From: Anaeramoeba flamelloides
Lineage: Eukaryota > Metamonada > Anaeramoebidae
Assembly (NCBI GenBank): GCA_027625915.1
Contig: JANTQA010000023.1
Span: forward strand, 4,526,001-4,590,000
Length of the DNA: 64,000 nucleotides
Reading direction: 5' to 3'
Shown here: positions 32,901 to 43,164 of the stretch, piece after piece
Layout of the letters: the number at the start of each line of letters is the position of its first letter
Position numbering within the stretch: the first letter of the stretch is position 1
Notes under the pieces: generated by a model
What the model saw: the letters and a program-made list of their open reading frames with translations, nothing else
What the model was told of the DNA's origin: nothing
Database searches by the model: none
Translations under genes and position numbers: made by a program

Positions 32901-35801
32901 TTTGGGTACATTATCATTTTCTTTCTCTTTCTCTTTCTTTTTCTCTTCCTCTTTCTCTTTCTCTATATCTTTCTCTTTTTCAATTTCCTTTTCATTTTTC
33001 TTTTTCTCTAATTGTTTTTTTTTTTTTAATTCCAATTGCTTTTTTTTATAAATTATTCTTTGCAAATTAAAAGGCAAACTACTATTATTTAAATAATTAA
33101 TAAAAAAATTTAATTCATTATTTAACCCGTCTTTTATAAATAACAATTGAAAATCATTTGGAAATTTTTTCATCAGTTTTTGAATAATTAATAATGCAAA
33201 TTCAATAAAATATTCTGTTTCATTATTACTATGATTTATATTACTGTTATTATTAAGAACATTTAATAAAAATCTTGTGATTTGTTTTTTAAGTAATATT
33301 TGTTTTAAAAGAATTAAATGATCATTTCTTTTTGTAAATACAATTATTTTATAAATTATATCCAAGCATTTTCTTCTAATTTCCCTTGAAATTGAACTTT
33401 TATACCAATTGATAATTTTTGAAAAAATGTTTTCCAAAAGAAATTTATACGCATCAACACCATTTTCTCCCAAAATCCAAGGTGGTAAAAGTCTTTCATT
33501 CTGATCTTCGATTAATGTTGTTGATTCATTAATAATCTCACTAAATTGATTTATTAAATAGCCATGATCTCGTTTTTGATTTTTTAATAAATTTTCTTTC
33601 TCTCTTTTTTGTCTCTCAATTATTTTTTTTTCAAATATTTTATCTTGTTCTTTTTGCCTTTCAATTTCTTTTTGTTTTTCCTTTTCAAGTTCCATCTCCA
33701 ATTTTTTTTTTTCTTCTTCTTCATCAATTTTTTTTTCTTCGTCTGACATACTACCAAATAAGTCTGGTACAAACATATCGTCATCAGAATCAGAATAAGA
33801 TTCAGATTCAGATTCAGAATTAGTTTCAGAACTAGAATCATCATCTAGATCAACGCTATTAAATTTATCAATTTGCTTTTTTTTTTTCTTCCTTCCTTTT
33901 TTTTTATCATTTCTAAAACTAAATTTTTTCTTATTATTTGTATTATTCTCTAGTTTACCAAGAAACTTTTCAATTTCTTCGTCTTTTTTCTTATTTCCCA
34001 TTTGTTTTTTTTTTTCCAAATTTTTTTTTTTTATTTCTAATCTGATTTTTTTTCTCTCTTCTAATTTCATTTTTTTTTCCTTTAATTTTTTTTTTCTTTC
34101 TTTGATTCCCCTATAAGTGTCTTGATATAGTCTTAATGCGTCTTTAATTTTTAGATTTTTTGTTTTGTTTTTATTTTCAATTTTTGTTTGTTTTTTTTCT
34201 TTTAATGGTTTTTCTAATTTTTTTGTTGATGGTGTTTTTTTAATTGATTCTTGTTTTTTACTTATTTTGATTTTTTTCATTGTTTCTAGACCATCTATAG
34301 AATCAGATGAACTATCTTCATCACTATAAAATGGATTAACAAATTGATCCTTAGGTATTTTATTATTTCCTTTTGGTAATACTTTTGTTTTTGTTTCTGT
34401 TTTTGTTTCTTTTTTTGTTTCTTTTTTTGTTTCTGTTTCTGTTTTTGTTTTTGTTTCTGTTTTAGTTTTTGTTTCTGTTTTAGTTTTTGTTTGAATATTT
34501 ATTGATTTTGGTAATGTTTTTTTTTTTTTTTCAAATTTTTTTTGTTTTGGTGGAATAACTTTTTGTGGTTGATCAAAGATTGAAGAAGTTTTTTTTTTGA
34601 GTGTTTTAGTTTTAGTAACTGGTCGATTAGAGGAATAATAATTATTATTAGATGTTGAACCATACGTATTATAGTTATTATAACTATAATTATTATAATT
34701 ATAATTATTATATCTTGGTTTATAACTAAATTCAGAATAATAGTTACGACTACTACGCCCTCGTCCTCGGCTTCGAGAATTAAATGAAGATTTGGAATAA
34801 TGATATGGATCTGTGTTACTAGTAAAGGAATAAAAGGTATCTTTTCTTTGGCTATTCAATGTTGTTGTTTGCTTTCCCTTTTCTTTTCCTTTTTCTTTTT
34901 CTTTTTCTTTTTCTTTTTTACTCATATAATCGGGAATTAAAGAACTTAATAAAGTCATGATTGGTATTCTGGCGTCTCTTTCGATTAAAGAATTTGAGTC
35001 CATTAATTCATTTAATAATTGAAATACGCCCTCCCTCCAAGCAACTTTTATTATTTGACTCGAAGAATACTGAATAATGTCTGCTAGCAATTTGATAACC
35101 CTTGTAACCGTAAATGACTTTAACATTTGCCGAATTTCAAATTTTAAATTGCGAACAATTGTCTGGAAGATGACAGGCTTAATGAGCGAAGAATAATCCA
35201 AATTCTTTAAAAAATGCTTCCTAATTCGAATTAAAGCCAAAGAAGACAGATCTAAGACCTTCGGATCATTACTTTTTAAGACAACACACAAATCTGGTAT
35301 TGCCTCTTTCACCATTCTGAAGCAATCCTTTGGAATCGCCCTGAGCATATTGGCAGCAGTTTCTGCGATTTTCTGTCGTGTTGGCAGGGAGCACTTCGGA
35401 AAGACCTTTAAGACCTTTGACAAGGTGTTCGAAAGCAGCATTTGTTGATTTTGATCATGAGTCAACAATTCAAACAAATCGATAATTACTTCAACAATTT
35501 CCTTATTGTCGTTATTGGAAGACAAGGCATCAAAGATCGTTTCTGTTAAACGACAAATATTCCGAGAGACCTGCGGGCATGACTGAACCATATTCTGCAA
35601 ACATCGGATCGATAATAATACTAATTGCGGTGACTTCGAGTTTGTTATTAACTGCTCGAGGAGCTTAATTAACGTTGGTACGTCAACATTGGAAACAAAC
35701 CCTTCTCCTGAAAGTAAGATGATCTGCGATAAGTCCTGAAGACAGTCCAGTTTTGTTTGAAGATCGTCGCTTGTTTGAAGACTTTTAAGAAGATCTACCA
35801 T
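29961..35801 (-). CDS. HECT E3 ubiquitin ligase, TRIP12/UFD4-like
   Basis: A 1946-residue ligase in one uninterrupted exon. Residues 1-300 are Leu-rich helical repeats of ARM type (starting MVDLLKSLQTSDDLQTKLDC), as in TRIP12 and yeast Ufd4. About 300-1000 is low complexity: (KE)n, RGRGR, (NNY)n, (TETK)n, poly-K, S/D-rich acidic patches. The HECT domain fills the last 400 or so residues: YFNEVGTGSGPTNEF opens it and LPTCMTCVNFLKIPPYS carries the presumed catalytic Cys1913, 33 residues before the end, with the standard terminal SFHLS. A long (NE)n/(NK)n insert (plus-strand 30905-30990) interrupts the HECT N-lobe. It would polyubiquitinate substrates, perhaps N-end or fusion-degradation types as for UFD4, which is inferred from the family. 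Much smaller frames on both strands across it are shadows. Confidence 0.95.
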   Translation of the reverse strand: MVDLLKSLQTSDDLQTKLDCLQDLSQIILLSGEGFVSNVDVPTLIKLLEQLITNSKSPQLVLLSIRCLQNMVQSCPQVSRNICRLTETIFDALSSNNDNKEIVEVIIDLFELLTHDQNQQMLLSNTLSKVLKVFPKCSLPTRQKIAETAANMLRAIPKDCFRMVKEAIPDLCVVLKSNDPKVLDLSSLALIRIRKHFLKNLDYSSLIKPVIFQTIVRNLKFEIRQMLKSFTVTRVIKLLADIIQYSSSQIIKVAWREGVFQLLNELMDSNSLIERDARIPIMTLLSSLIPDYMSKKEKEKEKEKGKEKGKQTTTLNSQRKDTFYSFTSNTDPYHYSKSSFNSRSRGRGRSSRNYYSEFSYKPRYNNYNYNNYSYNNYNTYGSTSNNNYYSSNRPVTKTKTLKKKTSSIFDQPQKVIPPKQKKFEKKKKTLPKSINIQTKTKTETKTKTETKTKTETETKKETKKETKTETKTKVLPKGNNKIPKDQFVNPFYSDEDSSSDSIDGLETMKKIKISKKQESIKKTPSTKKLEKPLKEKKQTKIENKNKTKNLKIKDALRLYQDTYRGIKERKKKLKEKKMKLEERKKIRLEIKKKNLEKKKQMGNKKKDEEIEKFLGKLENNTNNKKKFSFRNDKKKGRKKKKKQIDKFNSVDLDDDSSSETNSESESESYSDSDDDMFVPDLFGSMSDEEKKIDEEEEKKKLEMELEKEKQKEIERQKEQDKIFEKKIIERQKREKENLLKNQKRDHGYLINQFSEIINESTTLIEDQNERLLPPWILGENGVDAYKFLLENIFSKIINWYKSSISREIRRKCLDIIYKIIVFTKRNDHLILLKQILLKKQITRFLLNVLNNNSNINHSNNETEYFIEFALLIIQKLMKKFPNDFQLLFIKDGLNNELNFFINYLNNSSLPFNLQRIIYKKKQLELKKKKQLEKKKNEKEIEKEKDIEKEKEEEKKKEKEKENDNVPKPPMGKKIPNIQLISSTKPKYQKKKKIGNYQSKKFQEKIYNFDKIKKLAIDLKNNYFNSQNKINEKNNNENNDNINSFENYETEEFLKLKKMLQDDFSLNKLKKYLFQYKYSIHEIEELNLVPILINYLSEKNNFCEFNNFYFNNNNNDDDDDDEQEKQEGNKQKQEFNWRNEKQKKISLKNLIGILHNYLERIENFETKQDRNYYNSEDPLTFVTRQLTGYFVPDKTVKNPLKDFQSYSLPLDHTISMISVERIVWQKVKERNESTFPGNQLKFLESTINPFYDTTIQGFSEGVNEIPSIKNFNEILFQEEIDHSLIFTLNSKQMKYQTNSLQEIKRIMAFKKRPINNNNKITITYRRIDYKKDLNINKINFNVKKNFEKLNNYLKFDENLNERSYYQIVKCNYIPKLKSTNTNNTNTNKYNQRNNNNYNYNNIENIKIQNENNVEIKTKIIKVLKLLTFLNRMNNKNITISPKTFINNRLSSKVNRQLDLLVPVCYGLIPLWVHELMLSEYKFLFDFKTRLKYFKRTTFGIQRTIKEMEKHIDRHVEKFRNIPIPRIPRFKVRITRGENLLNQAIFIMKMPQIKYRSILEVQYFNEVGTGSGPTNEFFTLISNELCLKNPKIPIWYDTYSAKKNENKNVNVNENENENENKNKNENENENENEKKKENKYIFAQNGLWPLPLPLSKSLLLQDNKIKSILLIFEFMGAFVAKAILDKRTIGLPFSLLFWKYALGYNPKFSDLQYVVPDLYKFLRDCTKLIKKKKLGEKNITYNGMDIKDLFINFTLPGYPDFELIENGKNTYLNINNLEQYVNSISDHFLNSGIENQLKAFKRGFNKIMSINHLNVFKAYEIDRLVNGEMEKWSKTLLLNSIICEHGYQKDSKIVLWLINVLSNLNNKQKHGFLKFCTGSARLPVGGIANLNPKLTIVKSDQFKNPDSRLPTCMTCVNFLKIPPYSSENILKEKLLKAISEGQDSFHLS

Positions 35802-37099
35802 TTGTTGTTAGTTTTTTGTTTATTTTTCTTAAAAGTGAGGTAAGTTTTTGTAGAAAAAATTATTAAAAAAGAAAAAAACGAGAAAATTTTTTTTTTTTTA
35901 AACTTTTGGTGGAAAGAAGAATGAAAAAAAAATGATAAATCGATTAATTTTACAAAAACCAAAATGTGTGAGATCAAATCCTTTTAATTTGAATTTAATC
36001 AAGAAGTTTTTTGCATTTTTTTTAATCGTTTTTATTTGTTTGGTTTTTTTGAAATTCTTTTAAGGTTTTCTTTTTCACTATTTTCAAATTTTTAGAAAGG
36101 AGAATTGGTTATTGTTTTAATCAAAGCAAACAAATTTGTGAGGTTGTTTATTTTACAAATTGAAACACTTAGAAAAACACAGTTTTACAAATAGGTCGAA
36201 TTATTTTGGTTTTGTTCGCAAGATTTGAGAACTACAATTTAATTTTTAAAGAGAAAGGTTCAAATGAATTCTGAACATCTAGTATTAAAACCTTCGTTTT
36301 GTATTTGTGAAAGTAAATAAGATCTTTTATGCATAAATAAAAATATTAGTATTTGAAATTTCAATGGTTTAAAAGTTCTTGGGGTTTATTGTTTTTACAT
36401 TTATTTAAATTTACTTTTATCATGGGTTTATTAGTTTACCCATTGAAACCAATAGTTAAAATAAAAAGGACCAAGCAATACATAGAGATCACAGAGGATA
36501 ATACATAACTATGAAAATTTCTTAGTAAGAAATAATTTAGAAATTGAAGGGAAAATTTTAATACAGTTAATATAACAAGAACAATAATATTTTTTGGAAA
36601 GTTTATTTTTTTTGTTATTATTGTTCTTTCGACTCTAAATCATCACTTAACAAGTTTTCAATAAATTCACCCAAGAAGATATTGGTTATATTTATTTTAC
36701 TATTATTTTTCAATTAAAAAATGAAAATTTTTAGTTTACATTCCAAAATATTTTTCGAGTTTATAAGTTGAAGTAAAACCAAAAGATCTTTAAAGTATCA
36801 TTTCGAAATGATATTTTTAGACAATAAATTAAACTTCCTGAGTTTAACTTAAATATAACATTTTTACTCTGGTAATTTGATTGTAATAATACAAATTAAT
36901 ATTCATTTTGGAAATTGAAATGAAAATTTTCATTTATTAATTAGATAATAACTGTATTAATTATTTCAGTGATTAGTAAAAAGTGAAAGAATAATTTTAT
37001 AAAACCTAATAATTTCCAATAAATCAATATTATCTTTATTACTGTATTTGATTTTTGGATATTTGTATAAGAATAAAATATCATAACCAAAAATAATTT
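35802..37099. promoter_or_regulatory. Upstream region of the HECT gene
   Basis: No gene is visible in these 1.3 kb. The first 200 bases upstream of the ATG are T/A-rich and would hold the 5' UTR and promoter; I cannot point to a defined element. Confidence 0.3.
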
Positions 37100-37233
37100 T
37101 ACAGCCGTTCCAAGTCTACCATAAAATTTTAAATAAAACAGAATTGATTTTTCTATTCTTATTTTCTATTTTTGAAAAATTATGAAATAAGAGTTATTAT
37201 TCAAAATTTTATGGTAGCCTTGGAACGGCTGTA
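37100..37233. mobile_element. 134-bp TA-flanked MITE
   Basis: It begins TACAGCCGTTCCAAG and ends CTTGGAACGGCTGTA. The inverted repeats run 37 bp with only two mismatches, separated by about 60 bp. TA at both edges and a CAG start fit a Tc1/mariner-type MITE. The high arm identity suggests a recent or structurally conserved copy. Confidence 0.9.
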
Positions 37234-37621
37234 TTTTTTGAAAGCAAAACAATTGATTTTAATCTTTGAATAAAAGATCGTATTAAAGTAGACAAAAATG
37301 AAAGGATGATATTTTAATGTTTTAGAAGAATTTTTTTAAGCTGACTCCTTTATATATATACTTTTAAAAAAGTTAACAACTAGAATAATACCAAATATAG
37401 ACTTTATTCTCGTTTCTAAATCACTATTGGTGTTTTGAGACAAATATTCCTCATTGAACAAAAGAAAATTTTCCAACAATTAATAAATTACACTTCAAAT
37501 TTGTTGATAAAATTAAAGAAACATTTCTTCATTTTTTTAAAAAAATTCACATTAGAAGTATTAAGTAGCTACGAAAAAACCACCATGATGGGTACTTTGC
37601 AGTGATAGCTGTTGAATCTAG

Positions 37622-38431
37622 AACTTGGAAATTTCAAGAAAGTAGGAAATTCAATTTTTAAGATAAAAATAAAAATTAGTTAAAATTCAAAATTTTATTT
37701 CAATTTTAAAGATAAATATATTAATTATTATTCAGTAATTATCAATTGTTTTAATTTTTCTTTTACTCAAATCTGGCTCTTTTAATCATTTGATAAATGT
37801 AGAAATCAAAAAAAAAAAAAAAAAAATAAATCCGAAAAATTAATTTTGGCAAATGACTGAGAATTTGATTCTAATTTAGATATTAAATTGTAAAATAGTA
37901 ATCATTTTTCAGAATATATAATACTTGAATATATTTTAATTTTAGATAGGTATTTTATTCATATTAATTGACAACAATTGGGGTTACCTTTTCTATAAAT
38001 AAAATTTTACAGTCTTTTGCCTACGTGAAATTTATAATTATAATATACTTAGAGAAGTGAAATATCGAAAGAAAATAAAATTATTATTATTATATATATA
38101 TATATATATATATAATCAAAATAATGAACATAATAGATGATTTCTAATCAATTTATCATTTATTCAGAAAATGATTATTATAATTTGGATTTTCATTTTT
38201 ATTTGTTTTCTGAATGGATTTCTAAATTTTGATTTTTTTAAAATTCTATATTTATCAAATGGTTAAAAGAGCCAGATATGAGTAAAAAGAAAAATTAAAA
38301 CAATTGATAATTACTAAATAATAATTAATATATTTATCTTTAAAATGGAAATAAATTTTTGAATTTTTACTAATTTTTATTTTTGTCTCAAACATTGAAT
38401 ATAACACTTTTGTCAAATTTCCAAGCCGCTG
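37622..38431. mobile_element. Long-TIR element, about 810 bp
   Basis: Arms of about 200 bp at 37622-37825 and 38220-38431 are inverse copies. Matching blocks include cttggaaattt/aaatttccaag at the ends, taaaaattagt with its inverse, aattatcaattgttttaat with its inverse, and tctggctcttttaa against ttaaaagagccaga. A (TA)n run at 38089-38115 lies in the loop. No coding frame. Confidence 0.8.
38089..38115. repeat. (TA)n microsatellite
   Basis: About thirteen TA units following a short ATT run, in the loop of the long-TIR element. Confidence 0.85.
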
Positions 38432-39649
38432 AATGAAATGTATAATACCCTTAGTAAATTAACAGCGGGTTTGGGCTGGAATATACGATAAATACTTGGT
38501 GATGATATATGGTTATTGTGATTATTATTAAATAATAGGGTTTGCTAAATGTAGACCTCTCAAAAGACAGAAATTTAAAATAAAAAAAGTAATAAAAAAA
38601 CCTGACCAATAGAATAAAAATGCAATTCTTTATTGTTTTTTTATTATTTGTATAATTGGTATATCATTTTTAAATTTATATTAATAGTGGATAATGAATT
38701 TTTTTTATATTATTAAACTTTTTCTACATTTTTTAAGTAACTTCTAAGATAATTTGTATTTTTTTGATTTCTTTTGTTTGGGAAAAAAATTTACTTTTGT
38801 TCTTCGTATTTAATAAAGAATTTTTCATTACTAACTTGTTATTAGATAGTGTAATTATTATGATTTTTTTTTTTACAAAATAAATTGCAAACACAAAAGT
38901 TTAATGAATATTAAAATTTAATTAAAAACATGTTGATTGTTTTTTTTTTTTTTTTTTGTTGAGATAGACGTTTATCCTGGTGATTAACTGTTTTTAGTAT
39001 GATTGAATTAGAGTGGGATATTAAATTTACTTTATTCATGTTTAAATATGTTAAGAATCCGATTATCAGTGCTCAGAGATTGGAATATTACATTCTTGGA
39101 CTAAATTGCGTAACAAAAAAATACAATAATTTTTTTAATAAAATATAGTTATTAATCTATATCACAATGATACTATTTTTAAAGTATAAATTTACCTCAT
39201 TGTAATTAATTCTTGACAATAATTCGATTTTATTTTTCAGAAGGTTATTACTTTTAATAAATAGATCAAAGTTTCGGGGCACAATTTTATTCTAAATTTT
39301 CTTAGTGTAAATATTGGTGAATATTATTTTTCTTGTAGATACCTGATAAATTCAAATAAATATCTGAAATTTTTTATTTATTTTCCATTTTACAACTTTT
39401 TTTACACAAGCTTTTGAATAAAGTACTTTATCAGTTTAAATTTTTCACAAGTTCGAAAATTGGTTTGCAAAATTTTCTTTTACTGAGTTTTCTTAAAAAA
39501 TGAGCTAAAAAGATTAGACAAATATTACAAATTGAATTAAAAAATATATGAAATTTTATTGAATTTATCAGTATAAAGTAAATTCCAAAATTTTGGATAC
39601 AGTTTAAAGAGTTGAAAGAATACTACTACTACAATTTACATTCAAAATT

Positions 39650-39925
39650 GTAATTATTTTGATTTTACCAAACTATTTCATTTTTTGTCTTTTTTGTTTT
39701 GTTTTTATTTCATTTTTTTGAATTACGCAACCTGTTTCTTTAGATCTCGAATTTTTTTTCAATGTTTGATAGAAGGTTAATGTTGAGTTTGTTTAATAAA
39801 AAAATCTGATACAATTGATGATAGTATCTTATAATTAAATCAATCAACAATTGTTGGTAAAATTCAACAAATTTAATAATAAATTTTTTGTTCAACTTGT
39901 TTCATTATTTTGGACACAGTAATTT
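39650..39925 (+). repeat. Dispersed repeat F
   Basis: Homologous to 5355-5645 (inverted) and to parts of 43735-43995 and 57860-58150. It closes with tttcattattttggacacag, which resembles a Tc1/mariner-like terminus. The following 40075-40440 stretch holds two overlapping basic short frames of no recognised family. Confidence 0.5.
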
Positions 39926-40683
39926 TTATTTTTTCGTTTAATATTTTTTTCTTTTATTTGGATGAAAATGATTACTTATAAAACTATTAATACTCAAAAA
40001 ATTAAATAATGTTTTTATATTAGGTTTGGAAAAATATAATAAATTGTATTTTTTTTTTTTTTTTTTGGCTAATTTTGGGTATGTACAAATTTTTGGAATA
40101 TGGTTTAATTATGTATAATTATTTAAAAAAAATACCAAAATTTCTTTATAAAATAGAGAATATTTTCACAAAAAGAAAGTTTTATTTATTAAATTCGTTG
40201 AATAAAGATAATATATATCTTAATTATCATTTAATTAATTTTCAAAATATAGATTTATGTACACTCAATCATTTAACAACTTTTCAATGAAAATAACGTT
40301 CCTTAATTATATTTATTGCCGAGAAGATAAAATCAAAAAATATAGAAAAAAAGTTATAAAAAAAAATGGTTTAAAAAGGGTTTATAAGAAGAAATTTGTA
40401 AAAATCCAAAATCGAAAAAAACAAATTCAATGCTATCATTGATTAAGGACTCTCAAAATTACAGCCAAGATACTTTTGATTAATTTAATTTTTTGATAGT
40501 TGATCACAAATATTAATTTGTTCATCATCGTTTAATTGTTTATTTCGATTTTAATTTTTAATCTGGTTTGTTTTAACCCTTTAGATATTTTTTACCCTTT
40601 GCTTTTTCTTTTTTTATTTCAATTCTAGGTAGGTTATTGTGTTCAATATCACATGTATTGGAAAGTAGCAACTTGATTTTTTT

Positions 40684-40999
40684 ATGTGTAACTCATCTTC
40701 TCAAGAAAAAGAAAATTTGGAAGAAGAAAATAAATTATTAACAAATTCCTTTACAAACAATGATTAAAAAAAAGAAAGTTCCTGATCAAACAACTGAACG
40801 TACTAAAAAAACAAATATAAAGATCATACACAAGAACACCTTTTTGTCTCATTTTGATAACCCTCTACCTTAAGTCTGTTTTTAAAAAAAGATAAAGCAA
40901 AAAATTTACTTGGAAAAATCAATCCTTTCCGGGTTCACAAACCAATTTTTTCCAAAATCAAAGAAACTACTAATCTAACAAGAAAAAAAAAACAGCTGT
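40684..40999 (+). pseudogene. Possible decayed small coding region
   Basis: Three consecutive protein-like stretches lie in frames 1, 2, 1: MCNSSSQEKENLEEENKLL from 40684, IKKKKVPDQTTERTKKTN from 40763, and KDKAKNLLGKINPFRVHKPI ending at a stop near 40999. The composition (Glu/Lys/Gln, few Phe runs) is unlike the surrounding non-coding DNA. Two compensating frame changes would connect them, so either it is a decayed gene of about 110 codons or I misread an intron. I do not recognise the family. Confidence 0.3.
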
Positions 41000-41089
41000 A
41001 ATTTATGAGTATTTGTTTAAATAAAAGTTTAACCATTTTGTTAAAATATTAGCTTTAATTGATAGAGAAAAAATTCAAAGATAATTTTT

Positions 41090-41970
41090 AATTGGGAACA
41101 TAAACAGAACCTGAAAAAAAACCAAAATCAATGAAAAGAAGAAACAAATTAACTTCAAAGAATAATCCATTAAATTATTTGTAACAAAGTCAACCAAAAA
41201 AATTTTAAATCTGATTGATTGATCATAATTAGTAGGTGTGATTTTGGAGATCTTAAGGACTTCGTTCCCACCCTTGGGGGGTTTGAGTAATTGTGTTATT
41301 TCACTTTCGCTTCTCAAAAAAAATATTCAAAAAGAAGAAATTGGACAAAAAAAAAAAAAAAAACCATTTTTTGTCATCTTTACCTTTTCACGAAGACTAT
41401 TTTTCTTTGTTATTCAATGAAAAGGAAAATTGAAAATAACAAAAAAAATAATTGCAAAAAATGGCTTTTGGGGATTTTCAAGTGCATTTCAAATTTTGGA
41501 ATATTTCAAACTTGTAAAAGTAAATTTAAAAAAGGTGTAGAACAGCTCTAGAAAATAGTGTGAGTTCCGAAAGTTGAAATGGGAATTCTAAAATATTAAA
41601 ATCAAAATTTAGCATGATTAACTAGGTAAAAATTGTGAAAATTGTTTAAATTGTGAAAATTTCACATTTTTTCACAAAGAAATTCTACTTGGACAAATAT
41701 TACTTGGATTACATAACTTATTCAAGGGTGATTTTATACATTATTTCACTGTTTTCACCAAAAAACGTAGTCCTTAAAAATATGAAATTTTCTTCAAATT
41801 TTTAGAATAATAGAACAATCAAAGAAAAAGCTATATACCAAAAGGTGTATTAAATAAACTATTATAGTGTTTAATCCTCTAATTTGTTCAAAAACACCCA
41901 TTTGGTCATTATTTGGTTATTTTTTCTTTAATGAATTGATCTTACTTATCGTTTTCAGTTTCTATTAAGG
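41090..41970. mobile_element. GGAAAAAAAGTGAAACA-family element, diverged and expanded (copy 3)
   Basis: The left part (tttttaattgggaacata, agaacctgaaaa, gaaacaaattaacttcaaag, aataatccatta) matches 25030-25120 and 63585-63665. The right part (gatcttacttatcgttttcag) matches the inverse end. The interior is about 450 bp longer than in the other copies and holds unrelated sequence, so it may carry a secondary insertion. Confidence 0.6.
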
Positions 41971-42038
41971 CTTCTCAATTCTCAGTCTTGACGAACAAAA
42001 TTTTTTTTTTTTTAAAATTTTTTTTTTTTTTTTTAAAA

Positions 42039-42112
42039 AGCAGAAGCAGAAGCAGAAGCAGAAGCAGAAGCAGAAGCAGAAGCAGAAGCAGAAGCAGAAG
42101 CAGAAGCAGAAG
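42039..42112 (+). repeat. agcaga hexamer coding minisatellite
   Basis: About twelve to thirteen perfect agcaga units encode alternating Ser-Arg. The tract passes into an aggaag-type repeat encoding Arg-Gly. Confidence 0.9.
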
Positions 42113-42764
42113 AGGAAGAGGAAGAGGAAGATATGGAAGATATGATCATTATAATAAATATGAAGACAAAACAAATTTCAGAAAAAATAAAGAAGAAGAA
42201 AAGCCAGTTGAAAGGAAAAAAATTGTTATCCTAGATAAAAAAGAAACTACTAATAAAAGTAATAATCGCTCAACCATTTTTGGACAAGGAAGGGCAAGAG
42301 ATCATGCCAAATTACCAAAAAAAAAAATTGTACCAAAAAAAAAAAGTACATCCCAAAAAAAAAAACCAAATACTAAAAATAAAAAAAAAGGAAAAAAAAA
42401 TGAAAAACCAAAAATGGAAAAAAAAACAACAACAAAGAAATCTGATAATGTATTTGATGTTTTGACAAACAAAAAAAAGAAAAAGAAAACAAAGAAAAAT
42501 CCAAAAACAACCACAAAAACAACAAATGTTTGGGAGCAAAGAAAAAAACAGAAAAAAAAGAAAGAACAAACCAACCAAAATGAAAAAAAACCTCAACAAA
42601 AGAAGAAAGTGAATACTAACAAAAAAACCCAACAAAAGAAACCACAACAAAAAAAAAACCAAACAAAGAAAAAACAAAATACTAATCAACAAAAAAAACA
42701 AAATAAGAATCAACAAAAAAAAAAAAATACTAAAAATAAAAAAAATAATTCGAAAAAAAAATAA
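42041..42764 (+). CDS. SR-repeat / K,Q-rich protein, 3' exon
   Basis: A 3' exon on the plus strand, probably entered by splicing after ttttaaaaag at 42040 because the polypyrimidine tract upstream is not plausible coding. It starts with about 13 Ser-Arg units encoded by a pure agcaga hexamer repeat, then (RG)3, RYGRYDHYNKYED, then RSTIFGQGRARDHAK, and ends in about 170 residues of K/Q/N/T low complexity before TAA. SR and RG tracts suggest an RNA-binding protein. The IFG..R.RD pattern recalls translation factor eIF4B, whose RRM would lie in upstream exons I could not find; that is a weak guess. Minus-strand frames over this region are shadows of the repeat. Confidence 0.6.
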
Positions 42765-43164
42765 ATTGTTTGAATAAGATTACAATAGAATGAAAAGATA
42801 AACAAAAATTCAAATTTTTATATTTTCATATAAATAGATATTTTAAATATTCATTATACATTTGTTCAGATACCTTTTTTTTTTTTTTTTATATTATTTT
42901 TTTAATAATATTCCTATAATTTTTTAAAAAAAAACAAATAATAAATATTAAATTCTTAATATTAATCCCAAAGAATAGATAAATTTAATTCTTTGTAACT
43001 AAATAATTGATCAAAATAAAATTTTTAATAATTTTTAAATCATAAAGTATTTTTTTCTTTTCATTTTATTTAAATTCCTTAAGGTTTACAATCCCCGAAA
43101 CCCGAAAAGTGTTCTTTTCATTTTTAATTTGTAGAATGTTAAAAAAAAAAAACAAGTATTGTTT

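Noticed and set aside
29961-35801. Possible bacterial or viral origin of the large intronless gene
   Set aside because: The HECT domain and ARM-type amino region are typical eukaryotic, and the base composition matches the neighbours.
36240-36260. ggttcaaat as a possible tRNA B-box
   Set aside because: No A-box, acceptor stem or cloverleaf could be formed around this or the similar strings near 14045, 52746 and 54337.
41965-42716. Minus-strand Phe/Cys-rich frames (FCFCFCF and similar)
   Set aside because: They are antisense to the agcaga and poly-K coding repeat of the plus-strand exon; composition follows from the repeat.
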